This document shows positions 15,621 through 31,051 of a DNA stretch of 64,000 bases, in pieces; within the stretch, counting starts at the first letter, position 1; every line of letters begins with the position of its first letter. The stretch is from contig CAZKLS010000001.1 in the NCBI GenBank assembly GCA_964553405.1, forward strand, positions 1 to 64,000, written 5' to 3'. The notes beneath the pieces were generated by a model that saw only the letters and a list, made by a program, of their open reading frames with translations, was not told the origin of the DNA and ran no database searches. Both the position numbers and the translations under genes were made by a program. Source of the DNA: DATIRA01 sp964553405 (GTDB lineage Bacteria; Pseudomonadota; Gammaproteobacteria; Steroidobacterales; Steroidobacteraceae).

Positions 15621-16559
15621 CTAGTCCAGATAAAGCGAGCTCACGCTCTCCTCGTCGCGGATTCGCCGCATCGTCTCGGCCAGCAGCCCCGCGACGGTCA
15701 GCTGGCGGATCTTCGGACAGGCCTGCGCGGCCTCGCTGAGCGGGATCGTGTCCGTCACCACCAGCTCGTCGAGCTCCGAGGCGCTGATCCGCGCCACCGC
15801 CGGCCCCGAGAGCACGGGATGCGTGATGTAGGCCACGACCAGCTTGGCGCCCACCGCCTTCAGCGCAGAGGCCGCGTGGCACAGCGTTCCCGCCGTGTCC
15901 ACCAGGTCGTCGACGAGGACGCAGACCTTGTCCTCGACCTCGCCGATGATGTTCATGACCTCGGACTCGTTCGCCCTCGGTCGCCGCTTGTCGATGATCG
16001 CCAGGTCCGCATCGTCCATGCGTTTCGCGATCGCCCGGGCCCGGACCACGCCGCCGACGTCCGGCGAGACGACGACCAGGTCGTCGTACTTCTGCCGCCA
16101 CACGTCGCCGAGCAGCACCGGCGACGCATAGACGTTGTCCACCGGGATGTCGAAGAACCCCTGGATCTGGTCCGCGTGCAGGTCTACCGTCAGCACGCGG
16201 TCCACACCGACGCTGGCCAGCATGTTCGCCACGACCTTGGCCGTGATCGCGACCCGGGTCGCCCGCGGACGCCGGTCCTGCCGCGCATAGCCGAAGTACG
16301 GCACCACGGCCGTGATGCGGCCCGCCGACGCGCGGCGGCAGGCGTCCACCATCACCAGCAGTTCCATCAGGTGATCGTTCGCCGGCGGAGAGGTCGGCTG
16401 GACGACGAACACGTCGCGCCCGCGCACGTTCTCCATCAGCTCGACGTTCACCTCGCCGTCGCTGAAACGCCCGACGTGCGCGCGTCCCAGCGGCATCTGC
16501 AGGTACCGCGTGATGTCCATGGCGAGCTGCGGGTTCGCGCTGCCCGTGAACACCGCCAT
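15621..16559 (-). CDS. prs: Ribose-phosphate pyrophosphokinase (canonical PRPP synthetase)
   Basis: Makes PRPP from ribose 5-phosphate and ATP for purine, pyrimidine, His, Trp and NAD synthesis. The protein (312 residues from this start) has the classic order [32 protein letters not shown] (flexible loop), [19 protein letters not shown] (metal site), [12 protein letters not shown] and [12 protein letters not shown] (PRPP loop). The ATG at 16559 has GAAGG upstream and yields [10 protein letters not shown]; an ATG at 16574 would add five residues and has GAGGA of its own, so both remain possible. It follows tRNA-Gln and ispE, the usual order. Confidence 0.96.
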   Translation of the reverse strand: MAVFTGSANPQLAMDITRYLQMPLGRAHVGRFSDGEVNVELMENVRGRDVFVVQPTSPPANDHLMELLVMVDACRRASAGRITAVVPYFGYARQDRRPRATRVAITAKVVANMLASVGVDRVLTVDLHADQIQGFFDIPVDNVYASPVLLGDVWRQKYDDLVVVSPDVGGVVRARAIAKRMDDADLAIIDKRRPRANESEVMNIIGEVEDKVCVLVDDLVDTAGTLCHAASALKAVGAKLVVAYITHPVLSGPAVARISASELDELVVTDTIPLSEAAQACPKIRQLTVAGLLAETMRRIRDEESVSSLYLD

Positions 16560-16595
16560 CGTCACGCCTTCCATCGATGCGATTCCTCGAATGCC

Positions 16596-16670
16596 TGGCT
16601 GGGGTGGAAGGATTCGAACCTCCGAATGGCGGGATCAAAACCCGCTGCCTTACCGCTTGGCTACACCCCA
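16596..16670 (-). tRNA. tRNA-Gln (anticodon TTG)
   Basis: A 75-base cloverleaf with acceptor TGGGGTG/CACCCCA, discriminator G, encoded CCA, anticodon loop TTTTGAT and T arm GGAGG-TTCGAAT-CCTTC. It lies between ispE and prs, a placement shared with Pseudomonas. With gatCAB in the same window the cell may charge this tRNA through Glu-tRNA(Gln) amidation or may use the amidase for Asn. Confidence 0.97.
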
Positions 16671-16679
16671 GCGAATTCG

Positions 16680-17555
16680 TCAGCCACGGATTCGACCGCG
16701 CTCCCGGAGTCTGCGGTCCTCCAGCGGCGAGCGGTTCAAGCCGCGCACCACCCAGCCGCGCCAGCGCGCGGGGACCTGCTCGAGCACCGCCCGCGCCCTC
16801 TCCTCGTCCGGCATCGCCGCGAACACGCAGGACCCCGTCCCGGTCAGCCGTGCCGCCGCAACCTCTCCCAGCCAGTCGAGGGCTTCCGCCACGACGGGCT
16901 GCCGCCTGCGCACCACCGCCTCGCAATCGTTGCGGCCGCCGGACTGCAGGAAACCGGAAATTGTGATGATGGGCGAATCCCTTGTCAATTCAGGGTCCTG
17001 GAACACCCCCGCCGTGTCGACGCCGGCATCGGGCTGCAGCAGCAGGTAGGTCCGCTCGGGAAAGTCCACCGGCGTCAGCCGCTCCCCGACCCCTTCAGCC
17101 CAGGCCGCGCGTCCGCCGACGAAAACCGGAACGTCGGCGCCGAGTCCGCGCGCGAGTTCCATCAGCTCCGGCTGGCCCAGTTCGCAGCGCCACAGCTCGT
17201 TCAGCGCCACCAGCACGGTGGCGGCGTCGGAGCTGCCGCCGCCCACGCCCCCCTGTACCGGCAGGCGCTTGTCCAGCTCGATCGCCACGCCGGCGCCCTT
17301 GCCGCAATGCGCCGCGAGCGCCCTGGCCGCGCGCAGCGTCAGGTCGTCTTCGGGCCGTACGCCCGGCAGGTCCACCAGCCGCTCGATCGTGCCGGGACGG
17401 CGCTCGAAGAAGCGGATCTGGTCCGCCAGGTCGATGAACTGGAATGCGGTCTGCAACAGATGGTAACCGTCGTCGCGGCGTCCGACGACGTGCAGGAACA
17501 GGTTCAGCTTGCCCGGCGCCGGCCAGGCCTCTTGGGCCCCCAGCGGCTCATTCAC
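16680..17555 (-). CDS. ispE: 4-diphosphocytidyl-2-C-methyl-D-erythritol kinase
   Basis: GHMP kinase of the methylerythritol phosphate route to isoprenoids; phosphorylates CDP-methylerythritol at the 2-OH. The 291 residues show PAPGKLNLFLHVVGRRDDGYH near the start (catalytic Lys and Asp region), the ATP loop PVQGGVGGGSSDAAT near residues 96-110 and the C-terminal LTGTGSCVFA. It starts three bases after the lolB stop and ends just before tRNA-Gln, preserving the lolB-ispE-prs order. Confidence 0.96.
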   Translation of the reverse strand: MNEPLGAQEAWPAPGKLNLFLHVVGRRDDGYHLLQTAFQFIDLADQIRFFERRPGTIERLVDLPGVRPEDDLTLRAARALAAHCGKGAGVAIELDKRLPVQGGVGGGSSDAATVLVALNELWRCELGQPELMELARGLGADVPVFVGGRAAWAEGVGERLTPVDFPERTYLLLQPDAGVDTAGVFQDPELTRDSPIITISGFLQSGGRNDCEAVVRRRQPVVAEALDWLGEVAAARLTGTGSCVFAAMPDEERARAVLEQVPARWRGWVVRGLNRSPLEDRRLRERGRIRG

Positions 17556-17558
17556 GGC

Positions 17559-18152
17559 TCACGGTCCCTGGCCCGGTCCCGCCCCCGGCCCGAGCGCCCA
17601 TTCGCTGACGACGACCCGGATTCGCGCCTGGTCAGTCGTCGCAGTGAGCCGGGCCGGCAGCGCGAAGCCCGCGACGCTTAGAAACTCGTCGATGCCGACC
17701 CGCCAGCCTGACTGCTCGATGACGCGCAACGGCGGCTTCTCGCCGGGCAGGATCCGGGCGTCGGAGCCCGGGGCGGGCACGCCCAGCATCCAGTAACGCA
17801 GGTTCGCCAGCGGCAGATCCGTACCGAGTCGCCGCCTGAGCTCCTGCCGGGCGGCCTCCGAATCGACGATCCGGCCGTTCGCTTCCGCCAGCTGCAGCGC
17901 ATGCCCGTCGGTCTCGATCATCAGCCCGCCGGCACCGAGCGGGCCGCGCAGACGCAGCGTCGCATTCTCGCCGGCCTGGCTCCAGACGAAGCTCCCGCTG
18001 CCACCCTCGTCGCCGGCGGCCACGGCCAGCCGGCCCGTCGCCGTCCAGTCGGTCAGCAAGGCGGGGTCCGGTGGCAGCGGCACCTGCGAGGGCGGCGCCG
18101 AGGCGCAGCCCGCCAGCAGGACTGCCAGCGCCACCAGCAGGCCCGCCCTCAC
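17559..18152 (-). CDS. lolB: Outer-membrane lipoprotein receptor LolB
   Basis: Accepts lipoproteins from LolA and inserts them into the inner leaflet of the outer membrane. Starting at GTG 18152 the protein has 197 residues, with a short signal peptide and lipobox LAGC (lipidated Cys16), then WTATGRLAVA, SFVWSQAGENATLRLRGPLG and a C-terminal strand set typical of LolB. The GTG overlaps the TGA of the TPR gene (GTGA), so translation is coupled. The longer frame to 18257 belongs to the upstream gene. Confidence 0.92.
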   Translation of the reverse strand: MRAGLLVALAVLLAGCASAPPSQVPLPPDPALLTDWTATGRLAVAAGDEGGSGSFVWSQAGENATLRLRGPLGAGGLMIETDGHALQLAEANGRIVDSEAARQELRRRLGTDLPLANLRYWMLGVPAPGSDARILPGEKPPLRVIEQSGWRVGIDEFLSVAGFALPARLTATTDQARIRVVVSEWALGPGAGPGQGP

Positions 18153-19831
18153 GGCCCGGCCTGCTCCAGCCGTTTCTCGAGTCGCTCGTTCGCCGGGTGA
18201 CGCTCCAGCGCCTCTGCCCAGGTCCGGCGGGCCTCGTCCTTGCGTCCAAGCGCCCACTGGACCTCGCCGAGGTGCAGCTCGAGCTCCGGATCGGACCCCA
18301 GCGCGCTTGCGCGCTCGAGATAGCGCAGTGAATCCTCCAGAAGCCCCTGCCTGAAGAGCACCCAGCCCATGCTGTCGAGCACGGCGGCGCTGTCGGGCAT
18401 CTGCTCCAGGGCACTTGCGATCAGCTCCCGCGCCTCGCCGAGGCTGCGGCCGTGGTCGGCCAGCGTGTAGCCGAGCGCGTTCTGCACGATCGCGTCGCCC
18501 GGCCGCCGGCCAAGGAGCTCACGCAGCTCCCGGATCGCCTCATCGATGCGCCGGCTGCGCTCGAGCAGGAACACGCGTGCCAGCCGCAGGTCCAGCGAAT
18601 CCGGGAATCGAGCCACACCGGCGTCGAGCGTCGCCAGCGCGCGCTCGTCCTCGCCCAGCGACGAGAGCAGGCCGGCTTGCGCGGCCACGATCTCGGGCGC
18701 GAGTTCCGGCTGCGTGCTCGCGAGATCCTCGAGCTGCTCGAGACCCGCCTCCACGCCGTCCTGCCCGGCCAGGATGGCCGCGACGCGCTGCCGGGCCGGG
18801 AGCGCACGACCGCCGTCCTCGACGCGCGAGAAATAGCGCAGCGCCGCTGCCTCATCGCCGCGCCTTTCGGCGATCACGCCCAGGAAGTACAGCGCGTCGT
18901 AGGACTGGGCGCCTGTCGAGAGGAGCTGCTCGAACAGCGCCCCGGCGACCTCGAGCCGGTCCTGCTGCAGCTCCAGCATGCCCAGCGTATAGAGCGCGCC
19001 CGGGACGACCGTCTCGCCCGTCACGTACGGCGTGAGCATCGCGCGGGCCTCCTCGTAGCGCTCGGTGGCCGAGAGCAGCGCGGCATATTCGAGGTGAGTG
19101 GAGATGTCCGCCTCCGGCGCCATCACCGAGTCCCTCGCGATCGCGAGTCCCGTCTCCTCGTCTCCGGCCGCGATCCGTGCGCGGGCTTCCAGCATCCTCG
19201 GCGGCATCCAGTACGGTGCCACCGAGCGGGCACGGGCCGCGCTGTCGACCGCCAGCGCGAAATTCTCCGAGCGCAGCGCCGCGCTGCCGAGCGCCAGCTG
19301 GCCCTCGGCCAGCCCCGGATACCGGCCGGCGAGACGGCGGAAGAGCTCGGTGACATCGGCCGTGGTGGCCGTCGCGGAGAACTCCGGCAGCAGGGCGAGA
19401 AAGCCCGCCGCGGGGCTGATGAACCCGGTCGCCAGCAGCTCGGCCGCACGGGACTCGGCAGCATCGAGGCGATGCAGCGCCAGCGCGCTGCCTGCCGAGT
19501 AGTGGCGCGCCTGCTCGCTGGTCGGATTGATCTCGAGCCAGCGCTCGGCGGCCCGCAGCGCTTCGCTCCACTGGAAGTGGCTGAAGGCCATCGTCGCCGC
19601 CTGTTCCGCAACCCGCTCGTCGGGCGAGGCCTCGGCAGCCAGGCGATAGGCGCGCGCCGCCGCGGGCAGTTCGCCCCTCTGCAGCGCCGAGTCGCCCTCC
19701 GCCAGCAGGCTCTGCGGGTCGCGCGGCGGAGCCTCCTCGCTCGGTCCCGGCCCGGCGGCGCAGGCGCCCATCAGCAGGAGGCAGGCGAAAATCCACGGAC
19801 GCAGGGTCGCCCGGCTGGGGTGCTTCGGCAT
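18149..19831 (-). CDS. TPR-repeat lipoprotein
   Basis: Large tetratricopeptide-repeat lipoprotein of 560 residues, role unknown. Residues 1-23 are a signal peptide with lipobox MGAC (Cys24), followed by a short acidic/proline linker and then helical repeats along the rest of the protein (for example GDSALQRGELPAAARAYRLA, GYTLADHGRSLGEARELI, GWVLFRQGLLEDSLRYL). It is likely a periplasm-facing scaffold or cell-envelope assembly partner, the more so as it overlaps lolB by four bases. Its ATG has no Shine-Dalgarno sequence; a TATAGT lies nine bases upstream (19846-19841), suggesting a leaderless or near-leaderless mRNA. Confidence 0.9.
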   Translation of the reverse strand: MPKHPSRATLRPWIFACLLLMGACAAGPGPSEEAPPRDPQSLLAEGDSALQRGELPAAARAYRLAAEASPDERVAEQAATMAFSHFQWSEALRAAERWLEINPTSEQARHYSAGSALALHRLDAAESRAAELLATGFISPAAGFLALLPEFSATATTADVTELFRRLAGRYPGLAEGQLALGSAALRSENFALAVDSAARARSVAPYWMPPRMLEARARIAAGDEETGLAIARDSVMAPEADISTHLEYAALLSATERYEEARAMLTPYVTGETVVPGALYTLGMLELQQDRLEVAGALFEQLLSTGAQSYDALYFLGVIAERRGDEAAALRYFSRVEDGGRALPARQRVAAILAGQDGVEAGLEQLEDLASTQPELAPEIVAAQAGLLSSLGEDERALATLDAGVARFPDSLDLRLARVFLLERSRRIDEAIRELRELLGRRPGDAIVQNALGYTLADHGRSLGEARELIASALEQMPDSAAVLDSMGWVLFRQGLLEDSLRYLERASALGSDPELELHLGEVQWALGRKDEARRTWAEALERHPANERLEKRLEQAGP

Positions 19832-19919
19832 GGTCGGCGCACTATAGCGGATGCGCGGGCCGGCTTGTGTTGCCCGAGGGCATCACCGAGAATTTCGAGG
19901 TTTAGCGCCCGGAAACCGG

Positions 19920-21173
19920 ATGTCACTCCTCGTCATCGGCATCAACCACCGAACGGCACCGGTCGAGGTGCGTGAGCGCGTGGTATTCGAAGCCGCGCGG
20001 CTCCCGGACGCGCTCCGCGAGCTGCGGTCGCTGCCCGAGGTCCGGGAGTCCATCATCGTCTCGACCTGCAACCGCACCGAGATCTACTGCGTCTCGGAGG
20101 GCGGCCAGCTCGAGCTGGGCAAGTGGCTGGAGAGCTACCACCAGCTCGGCACCAACATCCACCACTGCCTGTACGAGCACCGTGAACTCGAGGCGGTCAC
20201 GCACGTCTTCTCGGTCGCCTCCGGGCTCGACTCGATGATCCTCGGCGAGCCCCAGATCCTCGGGCAGCTGAAGGACGCCTACCGCGCGGCAAAGCAGGCC
20301 GGCACGGCCGGACCGATGCTCAACCGCCTGTTCCAGGCCGCGTTCTCGGTGGCCAAGCGCGTCAGGACCGAGACCAAGATCGGCGCAAACGCGGTCTCGG
20401 TCGCGTCGGCCGCCGTCACGATGGCCAAGACGGTGTTCGCCAGCTTCGACTCGCGCACCGCGCTGCTGGTCGGTGCCGGCGAGACGATTACGCTCGCGGC
20501 CCGGCACCTGCACGCCGACGGCCTGCGGCGCATGATCGTCGCCAACCGCAGCGTCGAGCGGGCCCACGAGCTGGCCAGGGAGTTCCAGGGCTACGCGATC
20601 AGCCTGGAGGAAATCCCGACCCACCTGCGCGAGGCCGACATCGTGATCGCCTCGACGGCCAGCCCTAACGCGATCATCACGCGGGACATGGCGCAGCAGG
20701 CCCTGCGGGCCCGCAAGCGGCGCCCGATGTTCATGGTGGACATCGCCGTGCCCAGGGACATCGACGCCCGGATCGCCGAGCTCGAGGACGTCTACCTGTT
20801 CACGATCGACGACCTGCAGAACGTGGTCAACGAGAATCTGGCGGGTCGCCGGCAGGCCGCGCAGGAAGCCGGGACCCTGATCTCGGACGAAGTGAATCGC
20901 TTCGAGCTCGCGCTGCGGACCAGGGATGCGGCACCGACGATACGGCGGCTCCGTGAGGAGGCCGACCGGGCGCGGCAGCTGACGCTCGAGCAGGCGCGGC
21001 GCATGCTCGCGCAGGGACGCGGAACCGAGGAAACGATGGAGTTCCTCGCCAACACGCTGACGAACCGGCTGATCCACCCGCCGAGCCAGCAGCTGCGCGA
21101 CGCCGCGGAACAGGGTGACGCGGACCTGATCGAGACCATCGTCCGCATCTACCGCCTCGACCGGGACTCATGA
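19920..21173 (+). CDS. hemA: Glutamyl-tRNA reductase
   Basis: First committed enzyme of C5 haem synthesis: reduces Glu-tRNA with NADPH to glutamate-1-semialdehyde. The 417 residues include [23 protein letters not shown] with the nucleophile Cys50, [20 protein letters not shown] and the NADPH-binding [14 protein letters not shown]. The ATG at 19920 gives the family N terminus [10 protein letters not shown]; an in-frame start at 19851 would add 23 residues not seen in the family. It is divergent from the TPR-lolB-ispE run and overlaps prfA by four bases (ATGA), the standard hemA-prfA-prmC order. Confidence 0.96.
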   Translation: MSLLVIGINHRTAPVEVRERVVFEAARLPDALRELRSLPEVRESIIVSTCNRTEIYCVSEGGQLELGKWLESYHQLGTNIHHCLYEHRELEAVTHVFSVASGLDSMILGEPQILGQLKDAYRAAKQAGTAGPMLNRLFQAAFSVAKRVRTETKIGANAVSVASAAVTMAKTVFASFDSRTALLVGAGETITLAARHLHADGLRRMIVANRSVERAHELAREFQGYAISLEEIPTHLREADIVIASTASPNAIITRDMAQQALRARKRRPMFMVDIAVPRDIDARIAELEDVYLFTIDDLQNVVNENLAGRRQAAQEAGTLISDEVNRFELALRTRDAAPTIRRLREEADRARQLTLEQARRMLAQGRGTEETMEFLANTLTNRLIHPPSQQLRDAAEQGDADLIETIVRIYRLDRDS

Positions 21174-22249
21174 AGGAGTCCATCCGGCGGCGGCTCGAGC
21201 GGAGCTTCGAGCGGTTCGAGGAGTTGAGCGCGCTGCTCGCGGACCCGGACGTGATCGGCGAACCGGCCCGCTTCCGCGACCTGTCAGTCGAATATGCGCG
21301 ACTCGAGCCGGTCGCCGAGCGCTTCCGGACGCTGCAGAGCCTCGAGACGGAGCGCGACTACGCGCGCGAACTGCTGCGCGGCGCCGATGCCTCGCTGCGG
21401 GAGCTCGCACAGGCCGAGCTCGACGAACTCGACGGACGCATCGAAAGCGAGGGACTGGAGCTGACCCGCCTGCTGATTCCGCGCGATCCCCGCGACGACA
21501 GCAACATCTTCCTCGAGATCCGCGCCGGCACCGGCGGCGACGAGGCGGCGATCTTCGCGGGCGACCTGTTCCGCATGTATGCCAGGTACGCAGAGCGGCA
21601 GGGCTGGCGGGTGGAGGTTCTGAGCGAGAGCCCGGGCGAGCACGGCGGGTATCGCGAGATCATCAGCCGCGTCGTCGGCAGCAGCGCCTACTCGAAGCTG
21701 AAGTTCGAATCGGGCACGCACCGGGTGCAGCGGGTGCCGGCCACCGAGGCGCAGGGCCGGATCCACACCTCCGCCTGCACAGTGGCGATCCTGCCCGAGC
21801 TCCCCGAGGTCGGGCAGGTCGAGATCAGTCCCGCCGAGCTGCGCATCGACACCTACCGCGCCTCGGGCGCCGGCGGCCAGCACGTCAACAAGACCGACTC
21901 GGCGATCCGCATCACGCACCTGCCGACCGGCATCGTGGTCGAGTGCCAGGACGAGCGCTCGCAGCACAAGAACCGCTCGCGGGCGATGTCGCTGCTGCGC
22001 TCGCGACTGCTCGAGGCCGAGCAGCAGAAACAGGTCCGCCAGCAGGCGCAGGAGCGCAAGCTGCAGGTCGGCAGCGGCGACCGCTCGCAGCGGATCCGCA
22101 CCTACAACTATCCCCAGGGCCGCGTGACGGACCACCGCATCAACCTGACGCTGTACCAGCTGCCCGAACTGATGGACGGATCGCTCGAGCTGGTGGTCGA
22201 GCCGCTGCAGCAGGAATGGCGCGCGGAGCAGCTCGCCAGCCTGGAGTGA
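21170..22249 (+). CDS. prfA: Peptide chain release factor 1
   Basis: Reads UAA and UAG stop codons and triggers peptidyl-tRNA hydrolysis. The 359 residues have the codon-reading tripeptide PAT at 190-192 and the catalytic GGQ at 235-237 ([13 protein letters not shown]). Starts inside the hemA stop (ATGA) and its own stop overlaps or abuts prmC, whose product methylates the GGQ glutamine. Confidence 0.97.
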   Translation: MKESIRRRLERSFERFEELSALLADPDVIGEPARFRDLSVEYARLEPVAERFRTLQSLETERDYARELLRGADASLRELAQAELDELDGRIESEGLELTRLLIPRDPRDDSNIFLEIRAGTGGDEAAIFAGDLFRMYARYAERQGWRVEVLSESPGEHGGYREIISRVVGSSAYSKLKFESGTHRVQRVPATEAQGRIHTSACTVAILPELPEVGQVEISPAELRIDTYRASGAGGQHVNKTDSAIRITHLPTGIVVECQDERSQHKNRSRAMSLLRSRLLEAEQQKQVRQQAQERKLQVGSGDRSQRIRTYNYPQGRVTDHRINLTLYQLPELMDGSLELVVEPLQQEWRAEQLASLE

Positions 22250-22257
22250 CGGCAACC

Positions 22258-23124
22258 GTGGCCATCTCGATCGATGAGCTGCTAGCGCGGGGACGGGAGA
22301 AGCTCGCGCGGGCCGCCGAGGATCCGGGTCACGAGGCGGAGATCCTGCTGGCCGCGGCGCTCGGGCGGAACCGGGCCTACCTGAAGGCACATTCGCAGAT
22401 GCAGCTGCTCGAGTCCGAGGCGATCGGCCGGTACGAGTCGCTGCTGGCCCGCAGGGCCCGCGGGGAACCGGTAGCGTATCTGCTCGGTGAGCGGGAATTC
22501 TGGTCGCTGCCGCTCGAGGTGGAACCGTCCGTGTTGATCCCGCGGCCCGAAACGGAGCTGGTCGTCGAGCGCTCGCTCGAGCACTTGCCGGCGGATTCCA
22601 CGTCCACGGTGCTGGATCTCGCGGCCGGCAGCGGCGCGATCGCACTCGCCATCGCACGCGAGCGCCCGGGATGCCGTGTCGTCGGCACGGATTCCTCGCC
22701 TGCGGCGGTCCGGCTGGCGCGCCGCAACGCGGTGCGCAACGGCCTGGAGAGAACCGAGTTCCGCTCTGGCGACTGGTACGAACCGGTGCGCGGCGAGCGC
22801 TTCGCGCTGATCGCGAGCAACCCGCCCTACATCGCCGAGGACGATCCCCGGGTCGAGGACGCCGTGCGGCGGTTCGAGCCGCGCGACGCGCTGATCGCCG
22901 GCCCCACAGGTCTCGAAGCACTGTCTTGCGTGATCGCCGGGGCGCCGCAGCACCTGTTCGAGGGCGGCTGGCTGGTGCTGGAGCACGGCGACCTGCAGGG
23001 ACCGGACGTGCGCAGCATGCTCGCCGCGAGCGGCTTCGACTCGGTCGCCACCCACCGGGACCTGGCCGGTCTTGAGCGCTGCACCGACGCGCGATGGCCG
23101 CGCGCCGCGACGGACCGGGCGTGA
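22258..23124 (+). CDS. prmC: Release factor glutamine methyltransferase
   Basis: SAM-dependent enzyme that methylates the GGQ glutamine of RF1 and RF2. The 288 residues carry an N-terminal helical domain (AEILLAAALGRNRAYLKAH), REFWSLPLEVEPSVLIPRPETE, the SAM motif VLDLAAGSGAIALAIA and the NPPY signature in ASNPPYIAEDDPRV. The GTG at 22258 has GGAG 11 bases upstream and gives a family-length N terminus; a GTG at 22246 overlapping the prfA stop would add four residues and is an alternative. Confidence 0.94.
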   Translation: MAISIDELLARGREKLARAAEDPGHEAEILLAAALGRNRAYLKAHSQMQLLESEAIGRYESLLARRARGEPVAYLLGEREFWSLPLEVEPSVLIPRPETELVVERSLEHLPADSTSTVLDLAAGSGAIALAIARERPGCRVVGTDSSPAAVRLARRNAVRNGLERTEFRSGDWYEPVRGERFALIASNPPYIAEDDPRVEDAVRRFEPRDALIAGPTGLEALSCVIAGAPQHLFEGGWLVLEHGDLQGPDVRSMLAASGFDSVATHRDLAGLERCTDARWPRAATDRA

Positions 23125-23181
23125 CTTTCGCGCCCGGGCCCGCCACTATCTGCCGGTCGATCCTCGCCGGCGGCGGAAAGC

Positions 23182-23685
23182 ATGACCAAGCACGTACGAT
23201 TCGAGACTTCCCTGGGTGACTTCACGGTCGAGCTCTACGAGGCGGAGGCACCGGCCACGGTGGAGAATTTCCTGCGCTACGTGGACGACGGCCATTTCGA
23301 CGGCACGGTGTTCCACCGCGTGATCCCGGGCTTCGTGGTCCAGGGCGGCGGGCTGACCGCCGAGATGCGCCAGAAGCCGACGCGGTCGCCGATCCGCAAC
23401 GAAGCCGACAACGGCCTGAAGAACCGCCGTGGCACGCTGTCGATGGCCCGCACCAACGACCCTCACAGTGCGACCTCGCAGTTCTTCGTGAACCTGGTGG
23501 ACAACATCGCACTGGATCCCGGCCGCGGCGGCGCCGGCTACGCGGTGTTCGGCTGCGTCAGCGAAGGCATGGCGGTCGTGGACCAGATGGCCACGGTCCC
23601 GACGGGCAGCAAGGGCATGCACCAGGACGTGCCGCGCGAGCCGATCCTGGTCAACCGGGCCAGCCGCGTACCCGAAGACGCCTGA
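23182..23685 (+). CDS. Cytoplasmic peptidyl-prolyl isomerase, cyclophilin type
   Basis: PPIase of 167 residues without signal peptide, so cytoplasmic and PpiB-like. Cyclophilin motifs are complete: FDGTVFHRVIPGFVVQGG with the catalytic Arg, GTLSMARTNDPHSATSQFFV and GYAVFGCVSEGMAVVDQM. It catalyses cis-trans isomerisation of prolyl bonds during folding. It stands alone between prmC and mtgA, 16 bases ahead of mtgA, with which it may be co-transcribed. Confidence 0.93.
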   Translation: MTKHVRFETSLGDFTVELYEAEAPATVENFLRYVDDGHFDGTVFHRVIPGFVVQGGGLTAEMRQKPTRSPIRNEADNGLKNRRGTLSMARTNDPHSATSQFFVNLVDNIALDPGRGGAGYAVFGCVSEGMAVVDQMATVPTGSKGMHQDVPREPILVNRASRVPEDA

Positions 23686-23701
23686 CGGACCGCCGCCGCA
23701 G

Positions 23702-24436
23702 ATGCCGCAGCGCAAACGCGGCCTCGCCGGGCGCGTGCTGCGCGGAGCGCTGCTCCTCGTCGCGGCATGGACGGTGCTCACGCTCGTCGTGGTAGTCGCG
23801 CTGCGCTTCGTCGATCCCCCGACCACGGCCTTCATGCTGCAGAGCCGGATCGCCGCGCTGGCGGAGCGGCCGCAGGGCTACCGCTTTGATTACCAGTGGC
23901 GCGACTGGGACAGTATCTCCAGGCAGGCGGCGCTCGCGGTCGTGGCGGCCGAGGACCAGAAGTTTCCGGTCCACCACGGCTTCGATTTCGAGCAGATCGA
24001 CCGTGCGCTTGCCGATCGCGAGCGCGGCCGAAGGGTGCGCGGCGCCAGCACGATCACCCAGCAGGTGGCGAAGAACCTCTTCCTGTGGCCCGGACGCAGC
24101 ATGTTCCGCAAGGGGCTCGAGGCAGGACTGACCGTGCTGATCGAGCTCGCGTGGAGCAAGCGACGCATCCTCGAGGTGTACCTGAACGTGGCGGAGTTCG
24201 GGCCCGGCACCTACGGCGTCCAGGCCGCGAGCCGCCGCTATTTCGGCAAGGACGCGGCAGTGCTGTCCCGCGCGGAGTCTGCGTTGCTCGCCGCGGTGCT
24301 GCCGGCACCGCGGCGCTACAGCGTATCGAGCCCGTCACGGTATGTCCGCCGCCGCCAGGACTGGATCGAGCGGCAGATGTCGGCGCTGGGTGGAACCGAC
24401 TACCTCGAGGCCCTCGATCGAGGCAAGCGCTCGTAA
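23702..24436 (+). CDS. mtgA: Monofunctional peptidoglycan transglycosylase
   Basis: Polymerises lipid II into glycan strands at the inner membrane. The 244 residues have a transmembrane helix at about 12-37 and a single GT51 domain: AAEDQKFPVHHGFD with the catalytic Glu near 81, RGASTITQQVAKNLFLWPGR near 113-132, and RRILEVYLNVAEFGPGTYG. There is no transpeptidase domain. Convergent with metH; two copies of the palindrome CCGGCGCCGG (24462-24471 and 24489-24498) lie between and at the end of the two genes. Confidence 0.95.
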   Translation: MPQRKRGLAGRVLRGALLLVAAWTVLTLVVVVALRFVDPPTTAFMLQSRIAALAERPQGYRFDYQWRDWDSISRQAALAVVAAEDQKFPVHHGFDFEQIDRALADRERGRRVRGASTITQQVAKNLFLWPGRSMFRKGLEAGLTVLIELAWSKRRILEVYLNVAEFGPGTYGVQAASRRYFGKDAAVLSRAESALLAAVLPAPRRYSVSSPSRYVRRRQDWIERQMSALGGTDYLEALDRGKRS

Positions 24437-24484
24437 CGGCCGCAGCGTACCGCTCCGGCCGCCGGCGCCGGCACCGGCACCGTC

Positions 24485-28186
<3,702 letters not shown>

Positions 28187-28188
28187 GA

Positions 28189-30055
<1,867 letters not shown>

Positions 30056-30090
30056 ATATGCGAATATAAACATTTCCGCATATTTGTCCA
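30056..30090 (-). promoter_or_regulatory. Promoter and inverted-repeat operator of the SahR-like/metF/metH operon
   Basis: Reading leftward, TGGACA (30090-30085) and TATATT (30068-30063) are 16 bases apart, each matching consensus in five of six positions. ATATGCG (30056-30062 on plus) and CGCATAT (30077-30083) form inverted arms that bracket the -10 box, so bound repressor would block polymerase. The predicted transcript start, about seven bases after the -10 box, falls at the ATG (30055), which implies a leaderless mRNA. Confidence 0.7.
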
Positions 30091-30128
30091 GCGTGAGCCG
30101 GACAGGCCGCGTCGAAGCGGCGGCTTCG

Positions 30129-31046
30129 CTAGTGGATACCGCCCTGCACGGCCGTCGGGCCTGGAGCAAAGAGCGCGGCCGCGTCAACGAGATCGAAGCG
30201 GAAGGCGCGGCCGCAGAACTCGCAGCGCACTTCGACGTGGCCGAATTCGGCCAGCACCGAATCGACTTCCTCGCGCCCGAGCCCACGCAGCATGGCGCCG
30301 ACGCGATCCCTGGAGCAGCGGCAGCGGAAAAATGCCGGTGCCGGCTCGAACATCCGCAGGTCGTCCTCCGGGAACAGCCGGCGGAGCAACTCACGATCCT
30401 CCAGCCGGGCCAGCTCCTCGGCGGTCACCGTCTCGGTAACGAGCTGCACGCGCCGCCAGGCGTCCTCGATTTCCTCCTCCCGGACGCCGCCCGACCCGGA
30501 TTCCTTCACGCCGGCGGGCCGCGCGGTGACCGGCAGGCGCTGCAGCAGCAGGCCGCTGACGCTGTGCTGGTCCGCACGCAGCCAGAGCCGGGTCGGCAGC
30601 TGCTCGGACTGCTCGAAGTAGTGGCGCAGGCAGTCGCCCATGCTGGCGCCCGTCAGCGGGACGATTCCCTGGTAGCGACTCGCCTGCTCGCCGGTCTCGA
30701 CCGTGACGGTCAGGGTTCCGCCGCGCGACAGGACGCGCAGGTCGCGGGTGGCGGGCACGTCGCGGAACCGGGCGACGGCCCGCATCGCGAGCCCGTCGGT
30801 GCACTCGACCAGCATCAGGTGCATCGGCCCCTCGCCGCGCAGCTGCAGCGACAGCAGTCCCTCGAATTTCAGCGTCGAGGCGAGCAGCGCCGCCGCAGCG
30901 ACCGCCTCGCCGAGGCAATCGCGCACCTGGTCCGGGTACTGGTGGTGCTCCATCATGGCCCGCCAGGCGGGCCCGAGATGCACGAGCTGCCCGCGGAACG
31001 GGTAGCGCTCGAATACGAAGCGTCGCAGCGCGTCGGTCGGCGCCAT
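30129..31046 (-). CDS. hslO: Redox-regulated chaperone Hsp33
   Basis: Holdase activated by oxidation of a C-terminal zinc centre. The 305 residues carry the four zinc cysteines as CRC near residue 238 and CEFC near 270 (CxC-X27-CxxC type spacing), with GEGPMHLMLVEC and QVRDCLGEAVAAAALLA in the N-terminal substrate domain. It begins five bases after the fumarase stop and probably shares its transcript. Confidence 0.95.
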   Translation of the reverse strand: MAPTDALRRFVFERYPFRGQLVHLGPAWRAMMEHHQYPDQVRDCLGEAVAAAALLASTLKFEGLLSLQLRGEGPMHLMLVECTDGLAMRAVARFRDVPATRDLRVLSRGGTLTVTVETGEQASRYQGIVPLTGASMGDCLRHYFEQSEQLPTRLWLRADQHSVSGLLLQRLPVTARPAGVKESGSGGVREEEIEDAWRRVQLVTETVTAEELARLEDRELLRRLFPEDDLRMFEPAPAFFRCRCSRDRVGAMLRGLGREEVDSVLAEFGHVEVRCEFCGRAFRFDLVDAAALFAPGPTAVQGGIH

Positions 31047-31051
31047 ACCGT